In this document: positions 6,991 through 16,254 of the stretch, in pieces
How the letters are laid out: each line of letters starts with the position of its first letter
How positions within the stretch are numbered: the stretch's first letter is position 1
Assembly: GCA_023898365.1 (NCBI GenBank)
Contig: CP060219.1
Location: 434,001 to 498,000 of the forward strand
Length of the DNA stretch: 64,000 nucleotides
Source: Candidatus Woesearchaeota archaeon
GTDB taxonomy: Archaea > Nanobdellota > Nanobdellia > Woesearchaeales > GCA-023898365
Direction of reading: 5' to 3'
Translations under genes and position numbers: made by a program
The notes under the pieces: model-generated
Databases searched by the model: none
Seen by the model: the letters and a program-made list of their open reading frames with translations, nothing else
Told to the model about the DNA's origin: nothing

Positions 6991-8439
6991 ATGACTTCCA
7001 CCTCTCAAGAAATTATTTCTTTGCTTAATGCAAACGGCGTGCTCTTAGATGAAACTATCAACCCAGAAGACATTGATTTTGAAAAATTAAAAGCGTATTT
7101 GATTGCCCATCCCGATTTATTCATGCTTGAAAATATTCTTCCCGTACAAAAAGATAAAAACACCGGCATTGAGATATTACAAAATTATACAAAACCAAGC
7201 AAGAAACGAGCAGTGGGGGATTTTGTTTCTGTTTTTAAGAATCGCTTTAAACTTGTTGAAAAAATTCTTCGCACAAGACAAGAAATGTCTGGTGTCACCA
7301 CGATAAAACGTGCAAAGCAACACACAAAAGATGATGCTGTTACGGTGATCGGGATGATTGTTGAAAAACAACTCACCAAAAATAACAATTTTATTTTAAC
7401 AGTAGAGGATATGACTGACAAGATAACCATTATCATCACTCAAAAAAATAATGATCTGTTCGAACTCACCAAAGATCTCGTTCTTGATGAAATTATTGGC
7501 ATCCAAGGAGTTGTTGGTGATGGGAGTTTGTTTGTAAAGTCAATCATCTTTCCAGATGTTTCCTTATCAAAAGAACTCAAAAAAAGTCCTTACGATGAAC
7601 ACCTTGCTATCATTGGCGATTTGCACGCGGGAAGCCAGGTGTTTATGGAAAATGAGTTTAAAGCAGCAATTAAATGGTTGAATGGGGAGTTAGGATCTCC
7701 TGAACAACGCGCAATCGCGCAAAAAGTAAAATATGCTATATTTACGGGAGATTTAGTTGAAGGTGTTGGAGTGTATCCTGGACAAGAAAAGGATTTAATC
7801 ATTCCCACCATCAAAAAGCAATATGATCATTTTACATCTTTAATTAAAGAAATTAGATCTTCAATCGAAATAATAATCATTCCTGGAAACCATGATGCGG
7901 GAAGATTAGCTGAACCCCAAGCTCCCCTGTACAAAGACTATGCGGGAAGTGTGTATTCACTTCCAAACGTCACGTGTCTTTCAAACCCTTCTTTAGTTAC
8001 CATTGGAAAACACAAAGATTTTTCTGGCTTTAAAGTGCTTCTTTATCATGGTGGTTCACTTATTTATTATTCTGATAATGTTCCTTCTATTCGAGCTGCA
8101 GGAGGACAAAAACGTGTTGATATGATTATGGAGTTTTTGCTTAAACGAAGACATCTTGCTCCAACACACGGATCAACTCTGTATTTGCCAGATACCGAAC
8201 TTGATCTTCTTGCAATTGATGATGTTCCTGATTTTTTTATCACCGGTCACATTCATCGTGCAAGTGTTTCTAACTATCGCAACGTCACCCTCATCAATGG
8301 TTCTTGTTGGACGGACACCACAGAAGATCAAATAAAACGAGGACTCGAACCCCAACCTTGTCAACTTCCTGTGGTAAATTTGAAAACAAGACAAGTGCAA
8401 GTGTTAAATTTCCTGAAGAAAAATGCAAAAAGCGTCTGA
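6991..8439 (+). CDS. dp1: DNA polymerase D small subunit (DP1, 3'-5' proofreading exonuclease)
   Basis: This 482-residue protein is the exonuclease subunit of the replicative family D polymerase. After an N-terminal helical region and an OB fold (about 110-200), the calcineurin-like phosphoesterase domain shows the motif series GDLHAG (D210, H212), GDLVEG (D254), PGNHDA (N300, H301), the YHGGS segment, and TGHIH (H420, H422). All metal ligands of an active DP1 appear present. The stop overlaps the start of the DP2 gene by 17 nt, so the two subunits are coupled. Length and order match euryarchaeal and DPANN relatives. Confidence 0.97.
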   Translation: MTSTSQEIISLLNANGVLLDETINPEDIDFEKLKAYLIAHPDLFMLENILPVQKDKNTGIEILQNYTKPSKKRAVGDFVSVFKNRFKLVEKILRTRQEMSGVTTIKRAKQHTKDDAVTVIGMIVEKQLTKNNNFILTVEDMTDKITIIITQKNNDLFELTKDLVLDEIIGIQGVVGDGSLFVKSIIFPDVSLSKELKKSPYDEHLAIIGDLHAGSQVFMENEFKAAIKWLNGELGSPEQRAIAQKVKYAIFTGDLVEGVGVYPGQEKDLIIPTIKKQYDHFTSLIKEIRSSIEIIIIPGNHDAGRLAEPQAPLYKDYAGSVYSLPNVTCLSNPSLVTIGKHKDFSGFKVLLYHGGSLIYYSDNVPSIRAAGGQKRVDMIMEFLLKRRHLAPTHGSTLYLPDTELDLLAIDDVPDFFITGHIHRASVSNYRNVTLINGSCWTDTTEDQIKRGLEPQPCQLPVVNLKTRQVQVLNFLKKNAKSV

Positions 8440-11400
8440 GCGAATACTTACCTATTTAGAAAAACTTGACAAAGACACTCTTTCTTTGTTCAAATTAGCG
8501 CAAGCAGCGCGCCGGCAAGGAAAAGATCCAACTCGTGATGTGGAGATCATGCTTGCAAAAAATTTAGCTGAGCGCGTTATCGGGCTTATTTCAGCTATTG
8601 TTCCTCAAATAAAAGATTCTGGTGTTGTTGAGCGCATCATCGAGCTCGAAAAACAATATGGTTCACAAGAATGGCAAGTTGCTCTTATTATTGCTTATGA
8701 GATTGCTCAAGAAAAATTTTGTTCTTTTTCTGATAAAAAAGAAGCGATGGAAATCGGTATTCGCGTAGGGTTTGCGTATGTAACGAGTGGAGTTGTTAGT
8801 GCTCCTATTGAAGGTTTTATCGGAATTGATATTCGTCCGCGCCGTGATGGCACAGGAGAATATTTTCGCTTAAACTACGCGGGCCCAATCAGAAATGCAG
8901 GAGGAACCGCTGCTGCAGTTTCAGTGCTCATCGCCGACTATGTTCGCAAAAAAATGGGGTATGCAACGTACGATCCAGACGAAAAAGAAATGGAACGAAC
9001 CTTTGCAGAATTAGAAGATTACCATGAATACATAACCAACCTCCAATATTATCCTTTCAAAGAAGAAACCAGATTTCTTATGGAACGCATGCCGGTCGAA
9101 ATAGGAGGTGATCCTTCAGAACGACGAGAACTTTCAAACGCCCTTCTCAAAGATCTTCCTCGCGTTGAAACTAATTTACTTCGTAGCGGTTTTTGCCTCA
9201 TCCACTCTTCTTGTATTCCTCTTAAAGCACCAAAATTATGGAAACGTCTTTCAAATTTTATTGATGAGTTTGGTATGCATGACTGGCAATTTCTTGGCGA
9301 GTATATAAAATTACAAAAAGAACTGAAAGCACAAAAAACGGTGGAAGTCGCTGAAGACACGTCAGGCATCAAAGTGAAACCCGATTATGTGTTCGTAAGT
9401 GATATTGTTGCGGGAAGACCTGTTCTTTCTTATCCACTGCGATCGGGAGGATTTCGCTTGCGTTATGGTCGATCCCGCGCTTCAGGATATTCTGGTCAAT
9501 CAATTAATCCGGCAACGATGGCTGTTTTAGATAATTATATTGCAACGGGAACTCAATTAAAAGTTGAGCGACCAGGAAAAGCAGCAGCATTCACTCCTTG
9601 TAATGTTATTGATGGACCGATCGTTAAATTAACTGATGGTTCTGTGCGAAAAATTTCTACACCTGAAGAAGCAAAAGGACTTGTGGTTGAAGAAATACTT
9701 TATCTTGGTGATGTGCTCATCAACTATGGAGATTTTTTTAATCGCGCTCACATGCTTGTTCCCCCAGGTTATGTGGAAGAATGGTGGCTTTTAGAGCTCA
9801 AAGAACAACTTCCTGAAGATCGAACAGAACTTTTAGCAACAATAAATCTTTCAGCAACAGAATTCGAACAACTCATCTCTTCCCCGTTCGGCCCACCCCC
9901 CTCATTTACTCTTTCCTGTGCGCTTGCAAAAGAACTCAACATACCTTTGCACCCGCGGTATCTCTATTATTATTCTCAAGTTTCCGCAAAAGATTTTGTT
10001 GCGCTCGCGCTCGCGTCAAAACGAGGCGAAGGCAAAAACAAAAATTTCGTGTTTCCCCATGATGAGACTTCAAAAAGAACACTTGAAGTATTAGGTGTTC
10101 CTCACATCGCTCCAGGAAAAGAGTTTATTGTTATTGCCCTATCAGATTTTGCTCCTCTTAAATTTATTTTTGATCAGCTCGATATTGATAATATAAACAT
10201 TGAAGGATCAACTCTTGAAGAAATAAACAAACACTCCTCAATTAAAATCAAAGACAAAGCAGGTTTATTTATTGGTGGCCGAATGGGACGACCAGAAAAA
10301 GCAAAGATGAGAAAAATGACTGGTTCTCCAAACGGGTTGTTTCCTGTGGCAAATGAAGGTGGTCGCTTGCGAAGTTTTCAATCAGCGTTAGATACAGGAC
10401 ACATTACCACAAGCTTTGCTTCTGCATGGGTTGAGGAAGTAAAAACAACTCTTGGTCACGATGTGTTTACTCGCGAAAGAAAAATTCGTGTTGATGATGA
10501 TGAGGACCATTATCGTGTTGGCTCTCTTGCCATTCGACGATACTTTGAAAAAACCCTTAAAGATTTACAACTACCTATTTATCCCGATCTTATCAAAGGT
10601 GTGCGAGGAACAACAAACAAACGTCACTATCCTGAACATTTAGCAAAAGCGATTCTTCGCGCATCACATGACATCGCTGTTAATAAAGATGGCACAACAA
10701 GATATGACGCATCTGAACTTGCTATGACTCATTTCAAACCTGAAGAGATCGGCACCTCACTTTCTCGTTTGCGCGAATTAGGTTATGAAAAAGATATTGA
10801 TGGAAATGAATTAACCCACCCAAATCAAGTTGTCGAGTTATTACCTCAAGATGTTATCTTACCTGCCTGCCCAGAATCACCTGATGAGCCTGCTGACGAC
10901 GTATTATTTCGCATAACAAAATTTATTGATGATTTGCTTGTCAAACTCTACAAACTTGAACCCTTCTACAACTTATCTTCTAAATCAGAACTTCCTGGTC
11001 ACTACGTTATATGTCTTTCACCACACACCTCTGCAGGTATTCTTGGAAGAATTCTTGGGTTTTCAAAAACACAAGGCTTGCTCGCGCACCCATATATGCA
11101 TGCTGCTATGCGTCGAGATTGTGATGGAGACGAAACATGTTTTTTCTTGCTTCTTGATGGTTTTTTAAATTTCAGCAGAGAATATTTACCTAATAGTCGA
11201 GGATCGACCATGGATGCACCGTTTGTTCTTGCAACAAATCTTATTCCTCAGGAAGTTGACGATATGGCGTTTGATGTTGATCGTGCTTGGGAATACCCTC
11301 TTGAGTTTTATCGCGCTGCCGAAGCTTACAAAATGCCTTGGGAAGTGAAGATTGACACTATTGGCAAAGTACTTGACACGCCCGCACAATTCGAAGGTAT

Positions 11401-11866
11401 GGGGTTCACGCACGAAACAGGAAATATTAATGCTGGCGTCTTATGTTCTGCGTACAAATTACTTCCTTCCATGCAAGAAAAATTAGATGGTCAAATGGTG
11501 CTTGCAAAAAAACTTCGCGCAGTTGATGCAAAAGATGTAGCAACACTGGTCATCGAACGACATTTTATTCGTGATACGAAAGGTAATTTGCGTAAATTTA
11601 GTCAGCAGCAATTTCGTTGTGTTGGGTGTAATGAGAAATTTCGCAGACCCCCTCTTAAAGGGGTTTGTTCGGTTTGCGCAGGAAAAATTATTTTCACCAT
11701 TTCTGAAGGCAGCATCATTAAATATTTAGAACCTTCTTTATATCTTGCACGACATTACGGTGTTAACGCCTATTTAATAGAATCTCTTGAACTTCTTGAA
11801 CGACGAGTAGAAGGAGTGTTTGGAAAAGATCCGGAAAAACAAACCGGTCTTGGCGCATTTTTCTAA
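8423..11866 (+). CDS. dp2: DNA polymerase D large subunit (DP2, catalytic)
   Basis: This 1147-residue protein is the polymerising subunit, with the double-psi beta-barrel core shared with RNA polymerase. The catalytic aspartate motif DCDGDE lies at about residues 899-904; the usual NADCDGDE is RRDCDGDE here. Other conserved blocks include the N-terminal GPIRNAGGTA and GGRMGRPEKAKMRKM. A C-terminal zinc ribbon (CVGC, then CSVC) follows. The extreme C-terminus, QTGLGAFF, is a textbook PCNA-interacting (PIP) box. No intein interrupts the gene, unlike many DP2 genes. Its start overlaps the end of DP1. Confidence 0.98.
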   Translation: MQKASERILTYLEKLDKDTLSLFKLAQAARRQGKDPTRDVEIMLAKNLAERVIGLISAIVPQIKDSGVVERIIELEKQYGSQEWQVALIIAYEIAQEKFCSFSDKKEAMEIGIRVGFAYVTSGVVSAPIEGFIGIDIRPRRDGTGEYFRLNYAGPIRNAGGTAAAVSVLIADYVRKKMGYATYDPDEKEMERTFAELEDYHEYITNLQYYPFKEETRFLMERMPVEIGGDPSERRELSNALLKDLPRVETNLLRSGFCLIHSSCIPLKAPKLWKRLSNFIDEFGMHDWQFLGEYIKLQKELKAQKTVEVAEDTSGIKVKPDYVFVSDIVAGRPVLSYPLRSGGFRLRYGRSRASGYSGQSINPATMAVLDNYIATGTQLKVERPGKAAAFTPCNVIDGPIVKLTDGSVRKISTPEEAKGLVVEEILYLGDVLINYGDFFNRAHMLVPPGYVEEWWLLELKEQLPEDRTELLATINLSATEFEQLISSPFGPPPSFTLSCALAKELNIPLHPRYLYYYSQVSAKDFVALALASKRGEGKNKNFVFPHDETSKRTLEVLGVPHIAPGKEFIVIALSDFAPLKFIFDQLDIDNINIEGSTLEEINKHSSIKIKDKAGLFIGGRMGRPEKAKMRKMTGSPNGLFPVANEGGRLRSFQSALDTGHITTSFASAWVEEVKTTLGHDVFTRERKIRVDDDEDHYRVGSLAIRRYFEKTLKDLQLPIYPDLIKGVRGTTNKRHYPEHLAKAILRASHDIAVNKDGTTRYDASELAMTHFKPEEIGTSLSRLRELGYEKDIDGNELTHPNQVVELLPQDVILPACPESPDEPADDVLFRITKFIDDLLVKLYKLEPFYNLSSKSELPGHYVICLSPHTSAGILGRILGFSKTQGLLAHPYMHAAMRRDCDGDETCFFLLLDGFLNFSREYLPNSRGSTMDAPFVLATNLIPQEVDDMAFDVDRAWEYPLEFYRAAEAYKMPWEVKIDTIGKVLDTPAQFEGMGFTHETGNINAGVLCSAYKLLPSMQEKLDGQMVLAKKLRAVDAKDVATLVIERHFIRDTKGNLRKFSQQQFRCVGCNEKFRRPPLKGVCSVCAGKIIFTISEGSIIKYLEPSLYLARHYGVNAYLIESLELLERRVEGVFGKDPEKQTGLGAFF

Positions 11867-11869
11867 GAA

Positions 11870-12283
11870 TTATATTTTTGCGTGAAACGTATATCTTGCA
11901 CCACATGCCTTACAGCGAAACAAGTATATGCTTCCTTCCTTAGAAAGTTCCGTGTCAGGTTTATGACATTCTTTACACGTAACGAACTCTTTCACGTAGA
12001 GATTAATTTTTTCATTTAACCGAGCACTATTGACTTTTCTGCCAAGAATAACGCTTGTCTTACTAATTTCTCCAGGTGTTGCTAGCTCTTTAAGAACGAA
12101 TTTGAGCACATGTTTTGGATCTCGTTGTAAATGTTGACAAATTGGTACAAAATTACTGACAACAGTCTTCGTTCCTTCAAAATGACCTTTAACTGAAGGC
12201 ACTTCAAAGCGTGCTTCTTCTTCTGCACGTTCTGGAAGCTCTTTCTTTGCTTTTTCCAGAAGTTCTTCATAGTTTGCTGTCAT
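11870..12283 (-). CDS. Translation initiation factor aIF2 subunit beta
   Basis: This 137-residue subunit of the heterotrimeric factor delivers initiator tRNA to the small ribosomal subunit. The core segment RDPKHVLKFVLKELATPGEIS and the C-terminal C4 zinc ribbon (CKEC about 20 residues before CKAC, ending YTFHAKI) are diagnostic. The length is normal for the archaeal protein. A TATA-like element at 12304-12315 on the minus strand lies about 25 nt before the ATG, which suggests a leaderless transcript. The gene is convergent with DP2, with only 3 nt between their stops. Confidence 0.95.
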   Translation of the reverse strand: MTANYEELLEKAKKELPERAEEEARFEVPSVKGHFEGTKTVVSNFVPICQHLQRDPKHVLKFVLKELATPGEISKTSVILGRKVNSARLNEKINLYVKEFVTCKECHKPDTELSKEGSIYLFRCKACGARYTFHAKI

Positions 12284-12303
12284 AGAAACTAGTGAATGGA
12301 GCG

Positions 12304-12315
12304 GTCTTTAAAAAC
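12304..12315 (-). promoter_or_regulatory. TATA box of aIF2-beta gene
   Basis: The minus strand reads GTTTTTAAAGAC about 25-30 nt before ATG 12283, the spacing of a leaderless archaeal transcript. Confidence 0.6.
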
Positions 12316-12390
12316 TTACTGCACCCAGGTGGGCAGTGCTGACTGTGTTTGTGGTTTTTCTTGTGGTTTACACCGAACCATCTCAGAACA

Positions 12391-12400
12391 TTTATATATT
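12391..12400 (+). promoter_or_regulatory. TATA box of the serpin gene
   Basis: TTTATATATT lies 22-31 nt before the serpin ATG at 12422, predicting a leaderless or nearly leaderless mRNA. Confidence 0.65.
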
Positions 12401-12421
12401 TCCTTCCTGTGACGATGTGGT

Positions 12422-13705
12422 ATGAAATCGAAAAAATTCATGTTGTTTGCTTTTATGTTGCTATTAGTTTCAAGCAGTCTTCTTTCAGGATGTACGCGCG
12501 CAGATCCTCCGAACTACGCAGATGATACTGGCGCAACGCTTGAAGGCGTGCAAACGCTTGTCACCGCAAACAACGAATTTGCCATTACGTTGTATAAAGA
12601 ATTATCTGCAAACACAAACGAAAACGTTTTTTTCTCACCATACAGCATCTCAACTGCTTTTTCTCTAACGTATGAAGGAGCGCGTGGTGAGACTGCCAAC
12701 CAATTATCCTCTGTTTTTGGCTTTCCGCAAGATCCGCTAGTTCGTTTACCGAACACCGCCAGGATTTACAACGAGATAAATAACAACCATAAATCATATG
12801 AGTTGTCAACAGCGAACGCGCTTTGGACGCAATCCCAATTCCCATTAAATACAACATTTGTTGCAACAGCTGAGCGCTATTATGCGGCAAACGCAACAGC
12901 ACTTGACTTCGCAACCGACCCAGAAGCTTCTCGAAGAAAAATTAACGCTTGGGTTGAAGCACAAACAAATGGCAAAATTGTTGATTTACTTTCAGAAGGC
13001 GTGGTGACCAGAGACGTTATGCTCATCTTAACAAACGCAATCTACTTTAAAGCAACCTGGAAGGATGAATTTGACAAAAAACGCACTCATGATGCTCGTT
13101 TCTTTACTTCGCCAGAAGATGAGAAGATGGTATCAATGATGGTTTTACACAAAGATGCAAACGTGAACTATATGGAAAATGATTTGTTGCAAATGGTCGA
13201 ACTCCCTTATGAAGATGAAGAATTTTCTATGCTTGTCTTATTGCCTCAAACCAGGCGACCGTTCGATATGCTTCCCTCTCACAATTTTACCTCCATGACC
13301 CTCACTGATGTGAAGGCTTCGCTTTCAGCAGAAAACCTCTCATTATGGATCTCGCAACTTTCATCTCAAGAAATCAGTGTGCGTTTGCCAAAATTCACGT
13401 TTGAAACAAAATATAGTCTTGTTAAAAATTTTCAAAACTTAGGCATGGTTGATCCTTTCAACTCTGACACGGCAGATTTCTCCTATTTGTCTCCTTATCA
13501 ACTATACATTAGTGATGTCATTCATCAAGCAGTAATAGAAGTTGACGAGAAAGGAACTGAGGCTGCGGCTGCAACCGTAATTAGTACGAAGCTGGCCTCT
13601 GCAGGCAGAGATTTTCGCGCAGACCATCCGTTCATCTTTCTTATTAAAGAAAACACCACCGGAGCAATTGTTTTCATGGGTCAAGTCACTGATCCAACTT
13701 CGTGA
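12422..13705 (+). CDS. Secreted lipoprotein serpin (serine protease inhibitor)
   Basis: This 427-residue protein has an N-terminal signal with a lipobox-like LLSGC (Cys at about 24), so it is probably lipid-anchored outside the membrane. The rest is a full serpin: SPYSISTAFSLTYEGARGET near the N-terminus, LTNAIYFKATWK, and the hinge of the reactive-centre loop GTEAAAAT followed by the signature DHPFIFLI. Counting from the hinge puts P1-P1' at about Ala-Ser (TKLA/S), which suggests inhibition of elastase- or subtilisin-like enzymes. Serpins trap proteases irreversibly. Here one may protect the surface proteins of this cell from host or self proteases; that role is inference. Confidence 0.95.
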   Translation: MKSKKFMLFAFMLLLVSSSLLSGCTRADPPNYADDTGATLEGVQTLVTANNEFAITLYKELSANTNENVFFSPYSISTAFSLTYEGARGETANQLSSVFGFPQDPLVRLPNTARIYNEINNNHKSYELSTANALWTQSQFPLNTTFVATAERYYAANATALDFATDPEASRRKINAWVEAQTNGKIVDLLSEGVVTRDVMLILTNAIYFKATWKDEFDKKRTHDARFFTSPEDEKMVSMMVLHKDANVNYMENDLLQMVELPYEDEEFSMLVLLPQTRRPFDMLPSHNFTSMTLTDVKASLSAENLSLWISQLSSQEISVRLPKFTFETKYSLVKNFQNLGMVDPFNSDTADFSYLSPYQLYISDVIHQAVIEVDEKGTEAAAATVISTKLASAGRDFRADHPFIFLIKENTTGAIVFMGQVTDPTS

Positions 13706-13720
13706 AATCTCTTCACAAGT

Positions 13721-13730
13721 TTTATAAAAC
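13721..13730 (+). promoter_or_regulatory. TATA box of the insertase-TraB-S2P operon
   Basis: TTTATAAAAC lies about 36-45 nt before ATG 13766. An AGGTGA sequence at about 13751 can serve as ribosome-binding site in the short leader. Confidence 0.6.
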
Positions 13731-13765
13731 TCCTCTGGTTTGCTCTTACTAGGTGATTTGACGAA

Positions 13766-14536
13766 ATGGCGCACATGCTTGATTTCCTTTTCAGACCTCT
13801 TCTTCAGCTAGGTATACCGTTCACACTCATTGTTCTCACCGCGTTATTAAGCATTATTAGCACACTTGCCACAAAGTATTTTACCGATCAAACAAAAATT
13901 AAAGAACACAGAAAAAAAATTAAAGCGCAGCAGAAAAAACTCAAAGAAGCGCGTGACGATCCTAAAAAAGCCATGAAGATCCAAAAGGAAATGATGGCAC
14001 TCCAATCAGAGCTGATGAAAGGCTCGTTTCGCCCCGTGTTCATCACCATGATTCCTTTTCTTCTTATCTTTAGCTGGTTAAACGCATCAGTTGCATACGT
14101 TCCTCTCATGCCTGATCAAGAATTTCCTGTCGTTGTCGAATTCGTATCAGGTACAACTGGAAACGTCGGTATTTCTTCAACCCCTGCTCTTTTTTGTGAT
14201 GCTTCTTCAAAAGAGATTGTTGCCCCAATCGAACATGATTATTTAGGGAAACTCAAAGATCACGTCATATTTACTTGCAAAGGAGAACTGGGCACGTACG
14301 ATTTGAAGTTTTCTTATAATGAACTTTCTACCACTAAACAAATTAAGATTTCTGATGGACAAGAATACGCTCCACCGCTTGGAAAAGCAAGCAGTCCTTT
14401 CAAGCGAGTGCTTGTAGGAAACGAAAAAACAAGACCGTTTGCTTCTTGGGGACTTCCTTTGACTTGGTTTTGGTCGTACTTCATTCTCGTAATCGCATTT
14501 AGTTTGCTCTTCAAAAAAATCTTACGTGTTGTGTGA
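13766..14536 (+). CDS. EMC3/TMCO1 (DUF106) membrane protein insertase of the YidC/Oxa1 superfamily
   Basis: This 256-residue membrane protein has a first membrane segment at about 8-32, then a long basic coiled coil (EHRKKIKAQQKKLKEARDDPKKAMKIQ), a second helix FITMIPFLLIFSWL, an external beta-rich insert of about 100 residues, and a last helix near 230-250. This plan (helix, cytosolic coiled coil, helix pair) is that of archaeal DUF106/Ylp1 proteins, relatives of YidC, Get1 and EMC3 that help insert short membrane proteins. The large external insert between helices 2 and 3 is a notable elaboration. It starts an operon with two further genes (1-nt and 4-nt overlaps). Confidence 0.85.
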   Translation: MAHMLDFLFRPLLQLGIPFTLIVLTALLSIISTLATKYFTDQTKIKEHRKKIKAQQKKLKEARDDPKKAMKIQKEMMALQSELMKGSFRPVFITMIPFLLIFSWLNASVAYVPLMPDQEFPVVVEFVSGTTGNVGISSTPALFCDASSKEIVAPIEHDYLGKLKDHVIFTCKGELGTYDLKFSYNELSTTKQIKISDGQEYAPPLGKASSPFKRVLVGNEKTRPFASWGLPLTWFWSYFILVIAFSLLFKKILRVV

Positions 14537-15183
14537 TGGCTCACATCCATTTAGTTGGGACAAATCATGTTGCTGCCGCTTCTTCTGAGAAACTAAAGAA
14601 AGCGGTGGAAACGTATCATCCTTCTATTCTTGCCATTGAGCTTGATAAGCATCGGTTTGATGCACTTCTCAAAGGTATGCAACCAAGCAAACCTTCGTTT
14701 GCTTTGCTTCGGCTCGTTGGCATACGAGGGTTTTTCTTTGCGATGATTGCGTCCTACGCGCAGCGACGAATTGGCGCTATTGTTAATGTCACGCCAGGTT
14801 CAGAATTTTTAACGGCAGCAGCACTTGCGAAAGAAAAAAATATCTCACTTGCTCTTATTGACAGGAACATTTTTATAACATTACGTCGATTACATACATC
14901 ATTTAAATTCCGTCATTTATTTCGTTTCCTTATTCGAGGAATGCGGGGTAAAATTAAACAACCTCGTTTTGCATTGGATTCGGTTCCCTCACCACAAATC
15001 GTTGCTGAGTTGCTTGAGGTCTTCAAAAAAGAATTGCCCGGGTTATACCTCCCTCTTGTTGATGAGAGAAACAAAGTCATGGCACGAAACTTGCAAGCAA
15101 TTGCAAGAGAGCATCCAAATGCGACCATTGTTGCGGTGATGGGTGCCGCCCACGTCAAAGGCGTTCAGGAGTTACTTTCATGA
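14536..15183 (+). CDS. TraB/PrgY-family protein
   Basis: This protein of about 215 residues belongs to the TraB family, related to the Tiki/ChaN superfamily of putative metalloproteases; bacterial PrgY/TraB shuts down peptide pheromones. It shows the N-terminal IHLVGTNHVAAAS with the GT-H motif, ILAIELDKHRFDAL with the conserved Glu, and near the end the VVAVMGAAHVKGV block. Start ATG 14536 overlaps the upstream TGA by one base; an adjacent in-frame GTG at 14533 is possible. It lacks the C-terminal membrane helices of long TraB proteins, but the next gene in the operon is a membrane protein. Confidence 0.85.
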   Translation: MAHIHLVGTNHVAAASSEKLKKAVETYHPSILAIELDKHRFDALLKGMQPSKPSFALLRLVGIRGFFFAMIASYAQRRIGAIVNVTPGSEFLTAAALAKEKNISLALIDRNIFITLRRLHTSFKFRHLFRFLIRGMRGKIKQPRFALDSVPSPQIVAELLEVFKKELPGLYLPLVDERNKVMARNLQAIAREHPNATIVAVMGAAHVKGVQELLS

Positions 15184-15941
15184 AATATCGTTTAAAAAAA
15201 TATTTGCATGTGACAAAAAAGGAGCATAAAGAGCTTCATCTGGTCGCGGTACTTATTGCTGCAGTGATGTCTGCAAATTTTTTCTTCACCGGAGAAGTTG
15301 GTCGTTCTTTTTTCTTACTGATCTTCTATTATGTGATTGCGTTTATTTTTCTTGTGGCCAAAACACTCATGCAAAAAATTAGAAGTTTGCAACTTGGTTA
15401 TGAGGCAACGTACGAATCTAACATCACCTCTCTTATTGTAGGAATATTTTTTTCCGTGCTCTCGTATGGACTTATCTTACCGGTTTTTCCAGGCACTGTC
15501 CGTATTGAAGTGAATAAGAAGCTCTTGCTTGGGCGAAGCACCACTGCAACATTTGCGTATCGTGATTTATTTAGTGTTGGCATGAGTGGCGCTCTTACTT
15601 TATTAGGGTTTATTTTATTACTCCATCCTCTCGCATTCGGCGTCAACGCAACTCTCTTCATGCCTATTATTAATTTATTATTCTTACTCCTTATTTTCAG
15701 TCTGGTGCCCATTCCCATCTATAGCTTCATGTCACATAAATTTTCTTTAGCTCCTGTTGACGGCTTGCATCTCATTCGTTATTCGCGAACCTGGTACGTG
15801 TTCATACTCGCCTTCACCATTTTCTTGTATTTCTTTATTGCAACGCAAACATTTAGCGCGTGGCTGTTTGCCTTAATCGCGAGCGCAATCACCTACTTTA
15901 TTTACAAGAAGTACTTCGATTTTCAACTCAGCAAAGGATAA
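15180..15941 (+). CDS. Site-2-protease-like multi-pass membrane protein lacking the HExxH motif
   Basis: This 253-residue protein has about six hydrophobic segments. The spacing and several segments recall archaeal site-2 proteases (intramembrane M50 peptidases): a helix ending VAKTLMQKI where HELxHxI is expected, then a Gly-rich pair (LIVGIFFSVLSYGLILPVFPGTVRIE), and a later PVDGLHLIRYSRTWY segment that keeps the PxDG motif. The metal ligands H-E-x-x-H are replaced (A-K-T-L-M), so it would be catalytically dead. Its ATG overlaps the TraB stop (ATGA). Function is unknown; pseudoprotease status is inferred from a by-eye alignment. Confidence 0.65.
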   Translation: MKYRLKKYLHVTKKEHKELHLVAVLIAAVMSANFFFTGEVGRSFFLLIFYYVIAFIFLVAKTLMQKIRSLQLGYEATYESNITSLIVGIFFSVLSYGLILPVFPGTVRIEVNKKLLLGRSTTATFAYRDLFSVGMSGALTLLGFILLLHPLAFGVNATLFMPIINLLFLLLIFSLVPIPIYSFMSHKFSLAPVDGLHLIRYSRTWYVFILAFTIFLYFFIATQTFSAWLFALIASAITYFIYKKYFDFQLSKG

Positions 15942-15952
15942 CGAATTTGCAG

Positions 15953-16219
15953 TTATAGAAAGAACGATTCTACACTTTTGACCAGTAAGTAAACGCAACT
16001 TATTGAGAGCATAACAACAAGAGGATATGCGAGACTGATAAGCATAATCGCTCCCACTCCTCCATCAAGCCAAGACAACGGATCTCTGCGAAACACGGCT
16101 GCTTTTCCAAGTAAATAAACTGCGAAGAGAACGGTAAATCTCCAAGGTATATCAACAAAGAAACTAAGAATGATGGTCAGCGCTGCAAGCGCATCCGCAA
16201 GAGCCAACAAATAGAGCAT
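15953..16219 (-). CDS. Small three-helix membrane protein, unknown function
   Basis: This 88-residue, highly hydrophobic protein has three probable membrane helices (about 3-20, 24-40 and 55-82) separated by a short basic loop (KAAVFRRDPLSW). I do not recognise a family. A TATA-like CTTAATAAAG on the minus strand near 16239-16250 precedes the ATG by about 25 nt, so the gene is probably expressed on its own from a leaderless mRNA. It converges on the operon above. Confidence 0.6.
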   Translation of the reverse strand: MLYLLALADALAALTIILSFFVDIPWRFTVLFAVYLLGKAAVFRRDPLSWLDGGVGAIMLISLAYPLVVMLSISCVYLLVKSVESFFL

Positions 16220-16254
16220 GTTACCACTAAGAAAAGAAAGAATCTTTATTAAGT

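Noticed and set aside
8423..11866. Possible intein in PolD large subunit or MCM
   Set aside because: Length and continuity of conserved blocks are normal, and no splicing-type Cys/Ser...HN boundaries interrupt the active-site motifs.
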